Shown: positions 26,996-35,746 of the stretch, piece by piece | Layout of the letters: every line of letters begins with the position of its first letter | How positions within the stretch are numbered: the stretch's first letter is position 1 | Origin: Psychromicrobium lacuslunae | GTDB taxonomy: Bacteria; Actinomycetota; Actinomycetes; Actinomycetales; Micrococcaceae | Length of the DNA: 64,000 nt | Assembly (NCBI RefSeq): GCF_000950575.1 | Contig: NZ_CP011005.1 | Span: forward strand, 1,426,001-1,490,000 | Direction: 5' to 3' | The notes under the pieces: model-generated | Database searches by the model: none | The model's input: the letters and a program-made list of their open reading frames with translations, nothing else | What the model was told of the DNA's origin: nothing | Position numbers and translations under genes: made by a program

Positions 26996-28689
26996 TCGAA
27001 AATTCCCTTAACTCCACCGATTAATCCGTTGGCTACGCCCTTGGCGTCGTCCAACGCCGAATTGGCAGCACCATCCACGCCCCCAACCAGGGTACCTATC
27101 CCAGTACCGACGACTCTTCCAGGCAGTCCTGCAATATCGTCGCCAATATCTCCACCTTGCGCCGCCCCATCCAAGGCACCACCCGCTCCACCGCGAATAA
27201 TGTCAATACCGGGCGGAACGACAGGTACTGGTACCGGGAAACCTGGCACTGGGACCGCGAGACCCGTGATGCCAATCAAACCACGCGCCGCGTCGCCGAA
27301 TCCGGAATTTTGACCTTCCACCGCTAAGTCGGGACGCCCGGCTACCACGCTAGCGATGTTGTACTGACTCGTGGTGTCGGTTTGTAGATACTTGCTATGT
27401 CCGCTGGAGGCGTCACCGTGCGACGAATCAGATGTCGAGAGATCGTTCAGCCCGGACATCTGATTAGGATCGTCGCCAAAGGCTCCTAAATCAGCGACCG
27501 CATCGCCCTTGGCTTCAAGCACGAACTTATGACCGTCCGGCACATGCAGGTCACCCGCATCGCTGGTGCCGATCCCGGGCGAACCGAAGACGACAAAGTT
27601 GTCGAAGACATCGGTGTTTTGCGCAGCCTCACCGGTGACATAAGAACCGTAAGAGTGCCCGATCGCGGTGAGGTTCGAGTCCGGATTAGCCGCATCCAGT
27701 CCTTCGGCGAAGTGCGCCAGCCCGCGCCCGCCCTCGATGCCGTTAATGGGGTTCGCAGCTTCTACCACACGTGGGTCCGGAATCTTGCCGTCTCCAGGTC
27801 CGGAAGGGGCGTCGTAACCGATCCAGGCGATCAAAGCAGTGCTGTCGTCACTACCGGTTGACATATTCAAGCGATCGGTGCGTCGTTTCAATGCCAGCAT
27901 GTCGTTCACATAGCCGTTCAACTTGGTATCCGGCTCGGAGCCAATACCCGGAGTGAAAACGCCGACATTATCAGCGGTATCAGCATTGCCGACTCCGACT
28001 GCTGCCCGCGGTGGCTGTAGCGAGTCGTCAAAGAGCAACACCTGAGCTTGCTCGCCGGCCGCTTCGACGTCAGTGACTGACTTCCTGATCTGGCCAATGG
28101 TGCCGAGCGCTTTGTTGATCTCCGCCCGTCGTTCATCATCGTCCGGCCCCAATCCAGCCAGCTCCTTGAGCAACGCCGTCTCTTCGCTGTCCAGCCGAAG
28201 TCGATTCGCCGCATCCCGCGCGCTCGCCGGGATGCCATCCAGATTGCCAATGTCCCCTGGATGCTCGCGAATATAGCGAGCTTTTTCCTCCTCGCTGAGC
28301 GAGTTCCACCACTTCGTGACATCTTTAGGGTCGCTTCCGGCGGCGGGTGCTGTGGGCAACGGGGGCTGGGGTGAGATACCGTCCGCACCCGCCCCGGCGC
28401 CGATGCCCGCGCTAACCACCGCGCTGGCCTTGATTTGCTCTTCGGCATTGCGGACCAAAACCTTGGCAACTTCGCTCAACATCGAGATTGCCTGACTCAG
28501 ATGAGGGCGCATCGAGGAGGCCCAATGCTGTCGGCATCGTGCCGCGTCCTGACCGAACCAGCGAATCTGACCATTGAGCACCGCATCCAGAGTGTTAGTG
28601 GTCAGGTCTAGATCGTGCGAGGTCTTATCTATATATTTGGCGAAGCCCTTGAGGTCGTCTGGGTTGGCACCCAGCATTGAGTCATTCAC
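26992..28689 (-). CDS. WXG100-like N-terminal domain plus DUF1023 alpha/beta hydrolase
   Basis: 565 aa from the GTG at 28689, preceded by GGGGGA; a TTG at 28725 is a weaker option. The N-terminal 100 residues form helical hairpins with a W-F-G turn (IRWFGQDAARC, Trp44), as in WXG100 proteins. A hydrophilic linker follows, then a DUF1023 hydrolase domain with the elbow IGHSYGSYV (Ser346). The C-terminal tail is rich in Gly, Ala and Val with no clear membrane helix. No classical signal peptide, so export through a type VII system is possible. The substrate is unknown. Confidence 0.75.
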   Translation of the reverse strand: MNDSMLGANPDDLKGFAKYIDKTSHDLDLTTNTLDAVLNGQIRWFGQDAARCRQHWASSMRPHLSQAISMLSEVAKVLVRNAEEQIKASAVVSAGIGAGAGADGISPQPPLPTAPAAGSDPKDVTKWWNSLSEEEKARYIREHPGDIGNLDGIPASARDAANRLRLDSEETALLKELAGLGPDDDERRAEINKALGTIGQIRKSVTDVEAAGEQAQVLLFDDSLQPPRAAVGVGNADTADNVGVFTPGIGSEPDTKLNGYVNDMLALKRRTDRLNMSTGSDDSTALIAWIGYDAPSGPGDGKIPDPRVVEAANPINGIEGGRGLAHFAEGLDAANPDSNLTAIGHSYGSYVTGEAAQNTDVFDNFVVFGSPGIGTSDAGDLHVPDGHKFVLEAKGDAVADLGAFGDDPNQMSGLNDLSTSDSSHGDASSGHSKYLQTDTTSQYNIASVVAGRPDLAVEGQNSGFGDAARGLIGITGLAVPVPGFPVPVPVVPPGIDIIRGGAGGALDGAAQGGDIGDDIAGLPGRVVGTGIGTLVGGVDGAANSALDDAKGVANGLIGGVKGIFD

Positions 28690-28918
28690 GATAAGTCCCC
28701 CGTCGGTGAATCTTTGTCTTAGCAAGAAGACTAAACTTCCGGCAATAAAACGTCGATGGGTAGCTCTCCCCTGTTTCGCTAGGCCTTCCCGTCCCTAGAA
28801 ACGCAGCATCGACGCCAAGACTCGCCACAAAACCGTTATTGCCAGAGCATCGCCCCGGCCCAGGAATACACTGATTCTCAACCGGATGTGTTCACTTCCC
28901 ACTCTTTTGAGGAACGCA

Positions 28919-29743
28919 ATGGAGCAAGTTTTGTGCGGCCGATATCGGCTGTCCGAACGAATTGGTATAGGTGCCTGCGCGGCGGTGTTCAGCGCCCGTG
29001 ACCTTCAGTTGAACCGTCATGTCGCGGTAAAAATCTTTGCTGCGGACTCGGCGGATGTGCGTCGGCAAGAACAAGAAATTCGTGCCCTCACAAAAGTGCA
29101 GCATCCCTTCCTGATCAGCCTTTTTGATTGCGGAATTTACGAAACCGAGTTGGATGCACCGCGGGCTTTTATGGTGATGGAACTCATCGACGGCCGAGAC
29201 CTACGCAGCCTGCTCAGCGAAGCCCCCGGGTCAGTCGGCCTGAGACCTGCTAAGACCGCACGCTTCGGCTGGGCTTTGGCCGAAGCGTTAGCCGCAGTAC
29301 ATGCCGCGGGTGTGGTGCATCGTGACGTCAAACCCGCGAATATCTTGATCGGCAGTTCCCAATTACCCATTTTGTGCGACTTTGGCGTCGCTCGACTCAA
29401 CGATTCCGCCGAGGCCACCAGCCCCGGTCAGACTATTGGCACCGCCAGTTACCTCAGCCCCGAGCAAGCTCTCGGTGAGGCAGTGCATCCCAGTGCTGAT
29501 ATCTACTCCCTGGGCCTCGTGCTGCTGGAGTGTCTGAGCGGCGAAAAGGCGTTTCCTGGTACTGCTTTGGAAGCCTCGCTGGCGCGGCTGCTGCGAGATC
29601 CGGTGATTCCGGACCAACTAGAGCCGGGCTGGCAGCGGTTGCTGACCGCCATGACCCAGCGCGAGCCACTGTTACGTCCCAGTGCCACAGACTGCGCCGA
29701 GGCGCTCTTCGAACTGCAGCTTCCGGTACCCGCGCACCGCTGA
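28919..29743 (+). CDS. Ser/Thr protein kinase (Hanks type), soluble
   Basis: 274 aa from the ATG at 28919, which has GAGGAA just upstream. A complete kinase domain: glycine-rich loop IGIGACAAVFSA (irregular), VAVKIF Lys, HRDVKPANIL catalytic loop, CDFGVARL metal site, and the activation-loop end GTASYLSPEQALG. The domain fills the whole chain; there is no membrane helix, PASTA repeat or sensor tail, which is short for actinobacterial PknA/B-like kinases. Divergent from the DUF1023 gene. Target unknown. Confidence 0.88.
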   Translation: MEQVLCGRYRLSERIGIGACAAVFSARDLQLNRHVAVKIFAADSADVRRQEQEIRALTKVQHPFLISLFDCGIYETELDAPRAFMVMELIDGRDLRSLLSEAPGSVGLRPAKTARFGWALAEALAAVHAAGVVHRDVKPANILIGSSQLPILCDFGVARLNDSAEATSPGQTIGTASYLSPEQALGEAVHPSADIYSLGLVLLECLSGEKAFPGTALEASLARLLRDPVIPDQLEPGWQRLLTAMTQREPLLRPSATDCAEALFELQLPVPAHR

Positions 29744-29798
29744 GCCCGCAACTCGACGGTCGACACTCGACGGTCGGCGGAAAACACTTCAGACGCTC

Positions 29799-29840
29799 TT
29801 GACGTGGCCCGAATCACCTTTTAGGCTGATCGTATACGAT
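29799..29840 (+). promoter_or_regulatory. Promoter and GntR-type operator of the homoprotocatechuate operon
   Basis: -35 TTGACG at 29799-29804 and -10-like TAGGCT at 29822-29827 with 17-base spacing. A perfect 12-base palindrome ATCGTATACGAT follows at 29829-29840, where transcription should begin. The core TCGTATACGA has the T-x-GT-x2-AC-x-A form seen for FadR-class GntR regulators, one of which is the second gene of the operon. The match is inferred. Confidence 0.65.
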
Positions 29841-29927
29841 TTCATATCTTATCGATGATCGAGGCAATCCTAGGAGAGTACGAATTTTTCTAGCTCGATT
29901 GGTTGAGAGAGAACCGCGAGGAGTGCG

Positions 29928-31379
29928 ATGACGCAGCAAGTTGATGAAACGTTCCTGCAATCAGTGGGCAAGGTGATTGCTGTGCATATCAACTACCCCT
30001 CTCGAGCAGCGCAGCGTGGCCGAACCCCCAAGCTGCCCTCCTACTTCCTCAAGCCGAGCAGTTCGCTGAGCATCTCGGGTCAACTAGAACGGCCAGCTGG
30101 TTGCGAATTACTGGGTTACGAAGGTGAAATTGCGCTGATTATTGGCACCCCAGCCCGCAGAGTCTCCCCCGAGGAAGCCTGGCAGCACGTGCAGTGGGTC
30201 ACCGCGAGTAACGACCTCGGCGTCTACGATTTGCGCTATGCAGACAAAGGCTCCAATTTACGATCAAAGGGCGGTGATGGCTTCACCCCGATCGGACCGG
30301 GCCTGATGAGCGCGCGCGAGATCGACCCCACTCAGCTGACGGTGCGGACCTGGCTCAATAACGAACTGGTGCAGGACGACGAGACCAGCACTCTACTCTT
30401 TCCCTTCAGCCAGCTGATCGCCGATCTGAGCCAGCTGCTCACCCTGGAAACCGGAGACGTGGTCCTGACCGGAACCCCGGCGGGAGCCTCGGTCGCGGTG
30501 CCCGGCGACGTGGTCGAGGTCGAAGTTAGCAATGGCACGCTTTCCAGCGGTCGACTGCGCACCGAGGTAACCGAAGGAACCGTCCCGCTGGCTGAGTTTG
30601 GCGCGCAACCGAAAGTTGATGATCTGCAGCGGGCTGAGGCCTGGGGCACTCCAGCAGCCGAAACCAAAGCAACGCTCACCTCGGAACTCAAAACCAAGCT
30701 GCTCAGGGTTGCTACCGCTACCCTCTCCTCGCAGCTACGCAAACGCGGCTTCAATAACGTCAGCATTGACGGGCTCAGCCCCACTCGGCCAGGCGAAAAG
30801 GTCGTCGGTACCGCGCGCACGCTGCGTTATGTGCCCAATCGAGAAGACCTCTTTAAGGAATTTGGCGGCGGCTATAACGCGCAAAAACGGGCCATCGACT
30901 CGCTCAAAGAGGGCGAGGTGTTAGTGATGGAAGCGCGCGGCGAAAAAGGCACTGGCACACTCGGTGATATTTTGGCGCTGCGAGCTCTGCACAACGGGGC
31001 TGCCGCCATTATTTCCGACGGCGGGGTCCGCGACTACACCGCGGTGGCTGAATTAGAACTGCCGGTCTTCGCCGCCAACCCACACCCCGCCGTACTCGGG
31101 CGCCGCCACGTGCCCTGGGCTGTCGATGAAACCGTGGCTTGCGGCGGCAGTACCGTACAGCCAGGGGACATCATCGTTGCCGACGACGACGGCATCCTCG
31201 TCATCCCGCCGAGCCTGGCCGAGGAGCTAGCAAACGATTCCTTGCAACAAGAACACGAAGAAACCTTCATCGCTGAAATGGTTCGCGCCGGCCACGGCGT
31301 CGACGGGCTGTACCCAATGAACGCCGAGTGGAAGAGCAAGTACACCAGCTGGGCCAGCCAGAATCCGCTCGAAGCATGA
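29928..31379 (+). CDS. FAH-family isomerase/hydrolase fused to an RraA-like domain (HpaG-like role)
   Basis: 483 aa with GAGGAG before the ATG. Residues about 15-225 are a fumarylacetoacetate-hydrolase fold with metal ligands E65, E67 (GYEGE) and D96 (ASNDLG) and the motif TGTPAG. Residues about 255-465 are an RraA/HMG-aldolase-type domain with GTLGDILALRA and SDGGVRDY (Asp364, Arg368-Asp369). In the E. coli pathway HpaG has two FAH halves that decarboxylate and isomerise the ring-cleavage product. Here the second half is replaced by an unrelated fold whose relatives decarboxylate oxaloacetate and cleave 4-hydroxy-4-methyl-2-oxoglutarate. A decarboxylase role for it is an inference. Confidence 0.8.
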   Translation: MTQQVDETFLQSVGKVIAVHINYPSRAAQRGRTPKLPSYFLKPSSSLSISGQLERPAGCELLGYEGEIALIIGTPARRVSPEEAWQHVQWVTASNDLGVYDLRYADKGSNLRSKGGDGFTPIGPGLMSAREIDPTQLTVRTWLNNELVQDDETSTLLFPFSQLIADLSQLLTLETGDVVLTGTPAGASVAVPGDVVEVEVSNGTLSSGRLRTEVTEGTVPLAEFGAQPKVDDLQRAEAWGTPAAETKATLTSELKTKLLRVATATLSSQLRKRGFNNVSIDGLSPTRPGEKVVGTARTLRYVPNREDLFKEFGGGYNAQKRAIDSLKEGEVLVMEARGEKGTGTLGDILALRALHNGAAAIISDGGVRDYTAVAELELPVFAANPHPAVLGRRHVPWAVDETVACGGSTVQPGDIIVADDDGILVIPPSLAEELANDSLQQEHEETFIAEMVRAGHGVDGLYPMNAEWKSKYTSWASQNPLEA

Positions 31380-32113
31380 ACAGCGGTACACCTAGCTCGA
31401 GCAATAACTCAAGTAAATCCGAGCTGGCCTATCATTCGATCCGGGATCGGATCCTCAGCGGCGACTACTCCCCCGGCCACCGCTTGGTGCTCTCCCGAAT
31501 CGCCGAGCAACTGAGCGTTAGCGTGGTTCCGGTCCGGGAAGCCATTCGGCGCTTAGAGGCCGAGGGCCTGCTCACCTTCGAACGCAATGTCGGAGCCACC
31601 GTTGCCGGTATCGACCGCGACGAGTATCTCTTCACTATGCAGACCCTGAGCATTGTCGAGAGCGCCGCGACCGCGCTGGCGCTGCCAGCCCTGGGTAGCG
31701 ACGACCTGGCCAAAGCGCAGCAGATCAACCACGAGATGGAGAACTGTCTGGCACGCTTCGACCCGGTTCGGTTTACCGAGCTGAATCACGATTTTCATCA
31801 GGTGCTCTACCAGAATTGCCCCAATCCGCACCTGCTAGATCTGGTTCACCGTGGTTGGAATCGGCTCGGCGCCTTGCGCAGTTCTACCTTCAACTACATT
31901 CCCGGGCGTGCAGAACAGTCAGTGCAGGAACATCAAGCGCTGCTCGATTTAATTGCCGCCAAGGCAAGTGCCGACGAGGTCGAACGCGCCTGCCGAGCCC
32001 ACCGCAACGCCACCCTGAACGCATACCTCAGTCCGGAGCAGCCAGCCTCCGAGACAGCCCAGTTAACTAGCTCACTATCGACCAACTCATTACCGAAGGA
32101 GATTCACCAGTGA
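31376..32113 (+). CDS. GntR-family (FadR/FCD) transcriptional regulator of the operon
   Basis: 245 aa from the ATG at 31376, which overlaps the previous stop (ATGA). An N-terminal winged helix (RLVLSRIAEQLSVSVVPVRE) and an all-helical FCD ligand domain with likely metal-binding residues in ELNHDFHQVLY. Co-translated with the catabolic genes on both sides, so autoregulation through the palindrome at 29829-29840 is expected. The inducer would be an intermediate of 4-hydroxyphenylacetate breakdown. Confidence 0.88.
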   Translation: MNSGTPSSSNNSSKSELAYHSIRDRILSGDYSPGHRLVLSRIAEQLSVSVVPVREAIRRLEAEGLLTFERNVGATVAGIDRDEYLFTMQTLSIVESAATALALPALGSDDLAKAQQINHEMENCLARFDPVRFTELNHDFHQVLYQNCPNPHLLDLVHRGWNRLGALRSSTFNYIPGRAEQSVQEHQALLDLIAAKASADEVERACRAHRNATLNAYLSPEQPASETAQLTSSLSTNSLPKEIHQ

Positions 32114-33063
32114 AGTTCCGTTCCGACCCAGCCAAGAATTTTGGCGGCTCGTTTGCTGCCATGTTCACCCCTTTCACCGAGCAGGGTTCGGTGGATCACG
32201 ACTCACTACGTGCCATGGTCGAATGGCAGATCGCCTCCGGCTCGCACGGCGTCACGATTGGCGGGTCGACCGGCGAACCCGGCGCACAATCCGTCGAGGA
32301 ACGTGCCGAAGCAATCCGCACTGTTGCCGCTGCCACCGCGGACCGAGTGCCCTTCCTGGCCGGCACCGGCACCGCGCAGCTGCCGGAAACCCTTGAGCTC
32401 ACTCAGGTCGCCGTCGATGCCGGGGCAGACGCCTCGATGATCATCACGCCGTACTATGCCCGGCCCACTCAGGAAGCGCTCTACCAGTGGTACGCCACGA
32501 TTGCCCGCGAGTTCCCACAGATGCCGTTCATTATTTACAACGTACCCTCACGTACCGCCGTCGATATTGCCCCGGAGACGGTGGGCAGGCTGTTCAAAGA
32601 TTTCGAGAACATCGTCGGCATCAAAGAGACCACCAAGGACTTTGAGCACTTTTCCCGAGTGTTGCACCTTGCTGGCAAGGATCTGCTGGTCTGGAGCGGT
32701 CTGGAACTGCTCTGCTTGCCGCTCATGGCACTCGGCGGTGTTGGATTCATCTCAGCGCTGGCAAATATCGCGCCCAAAGCTTCGGCAGAGATGTATAACG
32801 CCTGGATCGAGGGCGATCTGGAAACCGCGCAGCGCATCCACTACGGAGTGCACCCGCTGGTAGATCTGCTCTTCGCGGAGACCAACCCGGCCCCGGCGAA
32901 ATGGCTGATGGCGCAACGTGGCCTGATTGCCTCGGATTATGTCCGGCCGCCGCTGATCCGCCCTACCGAGAACGGGCTGAAAACCATTAACTCATTGCTC
33001 TTAGCCGGCAAAGACTATCTGACCCCGGTTCCCGGTAACCATGAGAATTCCCAGGAGGCCTGA
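32110..33063 (+). CDS. DapA/NAL-family aldolase (candidate hydratase-aldolase of the HPA pathway)
   Basis: 317 aa from a GTG overlapping the gntR stop. Class I aldolase barrel of the dihydrodipicolinate synthase family: Schiff-base Lys172 (VGIKETTKDF), Tyr143 and NVPSRT after it, and the carboxylate loop GGSTGEPG. True DapA belongs to lysine synthesis, but this copy sits inside the homoprotocatechuate operon where HpaI (a metal-dependent class II aldolase) and HpaH are missing. The same family includes hydratase-aldolases that hydrate a 2-oxo-3-enoate and then release pyruvate. It could therefore yield pyruvate and succinic semialdehyde. This function is inferred. Confidence 0.8.
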   Translation: MKFRSDPAKNFGGSFAAMFTPFTEQGSVDHDSLRAMVEWQIASGSHGVTIGGSTGEPGAQSVEERAEAIRTVAAATADRVPFLAGTGTAQLPETLELTQVAVDAGADASMIITPYYARPTQEALYQWYATIAREFPQMPFIIYNVPSRTAVDIAPETVGRLFKDFENIVGIKETTKDFEHFSRVLHLAGKDLLVWSGLELLCLPLMALGGVGFISALANIAPKASAEMYNAWIEGDLETAQRIHYGVHPLVDLLFAETNPAPAKWLMAQRGLIASDYVRPPLIRPTENGLKTINSLLLAGKDYLTPVPGNHENSQEA

Positions 33064-33064
33064 A

Positions 33065-34591
33065 ATGACACAGCATTACATTCCGGAGAACCTGCCGGAG
33101 AAGATTCAGCACTACATTAACGGCAAATTTGTCGATTCCATCAGCGGCGCAACTTTCGAGGTGCTGGACCCGGTGTCCAATACCAGCTACACCACGGCGG
33201 CCGCCGGTCAGAAGGAAGACATCGACGCTGCGGTGGCAGCTGCCCGCGAAGCGTTCGTCAATGGCCCCTGGCCGAAACTCAAGCCTCGCGAACGCGCCCG
33301 GGTGCTCAATAAGATCGCCGACGCGGTGGAAGAGCAAAACGATCGATTGGCCGAGCTAGAGACTTTCGATACCGGTCTGCCGATTAAGCAAGCTCGCGGT
33401 CAGGCGCTCCGTGCCGCCGAGAACTTCCGCTTCTTTGCGGACCTGATTGTTGCCCAATTCGATGACGCGATGAAGGTTCCCGGCGCACAAATCAACTATG
33501 TAAACCGGAAGCCAATCGGCGTCGCCGGGCTGATCACGCCGTGGAATACCCCTTTCATGTTGGAGTCCTGGAAGCTTGCCCCGGCGCTCGCCACCGGCAA
33601 CACAGTGGTGCTCAAGCCCGCCGAGTTCACCCCACTTTCGGCGTCGTTGTGGGCCACCATCTTCCAAGAGGCCGGCTTGCCGGACGGTGTTTTTAACTTG
33701 GTCAATGGACTGGGCGAGGAAGCCGGCGACGCCCTCGTGAAACACCCGGAGGTGCCGCTGATCTCCTTCACCGGTGAGACCACCACGGGCCAAACCATCT
33801 TCCGGAACGCTGCGGCGAACCTGAAGGGCCTCTCGATGGAGCTCGGCGGTAAGTCTCCGGCTGTCATTTTCGAGGACGCAGACTTGGAAGCAGCTATCGA
33901 CTCCACCCTTTTTGGCGTGTTCTCCTTGAACGGCGAGCGCTGCACAGCCGGTTCACGCATCTTGGTGCAACGCAGTATTTACGACGATTTCTGCGAGCGC
34001 TACGCTGCCCGGGCGAAGAACATTGTGGTTGGCGATCCACACGACCCGGCCACCGAGGTCGGCGCGTTAGTGCACCCGGAACACTATGCCAAGGTGATGT
34101 CCTATGTGGAGATCGGCAAGTCGGAGGGGCGTCTCTTGGCGGGCGGTGGCAGGCCGGACAATCTACCCGAAGGCCAACAGGACGGCAGTTACGTCTCCCC
34201 CACTGTCTTCGCCGATGTGGCCCCCGAAGCGCGGATCTTCCAAGAGGAGATTTTCGGCCCGGTGGTCGCGATCACTCCCTTCGACACCGACGAGGAAGCC
34301 CTGAAGCTAGCCAATGGCGTGAAGTACGGGCTTGCTGCCTACATTTGGACTCAGGATCTAACCAGGGCACATAATTTCGCGCAGAATGTGGAGGCTGGCA
34401 TGGTCTGGCTCAACTCACATAATGTGCGGGATCTGCGCACCCCGTTCGGTGGAGTTAAATCCTCCGGCCTAGGCCACGAGGGCGGCTACCGTTCAATCGA
34501 CTTCTACACCGATCAGCAGGCCGTGCACATCACCCTTGGCGCTGTGCACACCCCCCGTTTCGGGGCAACAGAGCTTGGAGCAAGCAAATGA
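33065..34591 (+). CDS. hpaE: 5-carboxymethyl-2-hydroxymuconate semialdehyde dehydrogenase
   Basis: 508 aa from the ATG at 33065 with a strong AGGAGG 7 bases upstream. NAD-dependent aldehyde dehydrogenase with catalytic Cys293 (NGERCTAGSR), Glu in SMELGGKSPA, and TPWNTPFMLESWK. It should oxidise the ring-fission semialdehyde to 5-carboxymethyl-2-hydroxymuconate. The assignment to HpaE rather than a general ALDH rests on the length, the N-terminus IQHYINGKFV and its position between the aldolase and HpaD. Confidence 0.9.
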   Translation: MTQHYIPENLPEKIQHYINGKFVDSISGATFEVLDPVSNTSYTTAAAGQKEDIDAAVAAAREAFVNGPWPKLKPRERARVLNKIADAVEEQNDRLAELETFDTGLPIKQARGQALRAAENFRFFADLIVAQFDDAMKVPGAQINYVNRKPIGVAGLITPWNTPFMLESWKLAPALATGNTVVLKPAEFTPLSASLWATIFQEAGLPDGVFNLVNGLGEEAGDALVKHPEVPLISFTGETTTGQTIFRNAAANLKGLSMELGGKSPAVIFEDADLEAAIDSTLFGVFSLNGERCTAGSRILVQRSIYDDFCERYAARAKNIVVGDPHDPATEVGALVHPEHYAKVMSYVEIGKSEGRLLAGGGRPDNLPEGQQDGSYVSPTVFADVAPEARIFQEEIFGPVVAITPFDTDEEALKLANGVKYGLAAYIWTQDLTRAHNFAQNVEAGMVWLNSHNVRDLRTPFGGVKSSGLGHEGGYRSIDFYTDQQAVHITLGAVHTPRFGATELGASK

Positions 34592-35682
34592 GCGCATCCG
34601 CGGCAGAAACCTTCAACGCAGCAGCACCGGACATCGTCCGCTGCGCCTATCTGGAACTCGTGGTGACAGATCTGGCGGCATCACGGGCGTTCTACGTCGA
34701 CGTGCTCGGCTTACACGTCACCGAAGAGGACGACGAGGTGATTTACCTACGTTCCTTCGAGGAATTCATTCATCACAATTTGGTGCTCCGCAAGGGACCG
34801 GTGGCGGCGGCTGCGGCCTTCGCTTACCGGGTCCGTACCCCGGAGGACGTCGATAGGGCCGAGGCCTGGTACGCCGAGCGTGGCTGCCGCACCGAACGAC
34901 GTCGTGACGGCTTCGTCAAGGGCATCGGCGACTCGGTGCGGGTGGAAGATCCGCTCGGCTTCCCCTACGAGTTCTTCTACGAAACCGAGCACGTCGAACG
35001 GCTCACCCAACGCTACGATCTGTATAACGCTGGCGAGCTGGTGCGTCTCGACCACTTCAACCAGGTCACCCCGGACGTGCCGAAGGGCCGGGCTTACCTC
35101 GAAGACCTTGGCTTCAAGGTCTCCGAGGACATTAAGGATTCCGACGGCGTCACCTACGCCGCCTGGATGTACCGCAAGCAGACTGTGCACGATACCGCCC
35201 TGACCGGCGGCGACGGGCCTCGCTTGCACCACATCGCCTTCTCCACCCATGAGAAGCACAACATCATCCAAATCTGCGACAAAATGGGCGCGCTGCGGAT
35301 CTCCGACCGAATTGAGCGTGGTCCGGGCCGACACGGCGTCTCGAACGCTTTCTACCTCTACATCCTGGATCCGGATGGCCACCGGGTGGAGATCTACACC
35401 CAGGATTACTACACCGGCGACCCGGACAACCCCACGGTCAGCTGGGACGTGCACGATAATCAGCGCCGCGACTGGTGGGGCAACCCGGTGGTGCCGAGCT
35501 GGTACACCGAGGCTTCACTGGTGCTCGACCTGGATGGCAACCCGCAGCCGGTAGTGGTCCGCGAGGACAAGTCCGAAATGGCGGTCACCGTTGGCGCGGA
35601 TGGTTTCTCCTACACTCGGCAACCCAGCGAGTTCGAGGAACCGGGCGAAGAAGTAGGCTTCAAACTCGGCAAGCAACTTTAG
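34588..35682 (+). CDS. hpaD: 3,4-dihydroxyphenylacetate 2,3-dioxygenase (homoprotocatechuate dioxygenase)
   Basis: 364 aa vicinal-oxygen-chelate extradiol dioxygenase, overlapping hpaE by ATGA. The metal triad is H156 (VRLDHFNQ), H215 (RLHHIAFST) and E268 (GHRVEIYTQ). The chain is very like the well-studied enzymes of Brevibacterium fuscum (Fe) and Arthrobacter globiformis (Mn, MndD), where the ligands lie one residue earlier. It opens the ring of homoprotocatechuate next to the hydroxyls. Which metal is used cannot be read from the sequence. Confidence 0.96.
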   Translation: MSASAAETFNAAAPDIVRCAYLELVVTDLAASRAFYVDVLGLHVTEEDDEVIYLRSFEEFIHHNLVLRKGPVAAAAAFAYRVRTPEDVDRAEAWYAERGCRTERRRDGFVKGIGDSVRVEDPLGFPYEFFYETEHVERLTQRYDLYNAGELVRLDHFNQVTPDVPKGRAYLEDLGFKVSEDIKDSDGVTYAAWMYRKQTVHDTALTGGDGPRLHHIAFSTHEKHNIIQICDKMGALRISDRIERGPGRHGVSNAFYLYILDPDGHRVEIYTQDYYTGDPDNPTVSWDVHDNQRRDWWGNPVVPSWYTEASLVLDLDGNPQPVVVREDKSEMAVTVGADGFSYTRQPSEFEEPGEEVGFKLGKQL

Positions 35683-35746
35683 CGAGGGCCTCTGAGGGAA
35701 GGGAAAGATTGGCAACAGCAACGTTAGCTTGATGCACTATCTGGCC

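Noticed and set aside
34747-35454. 235-aa open frame antisense to hpaD
   Set aside because: Shadow of a strongly conserved gene; low-complexity Val/Gly/Asp content, no ribosome site and no recognisable domain.
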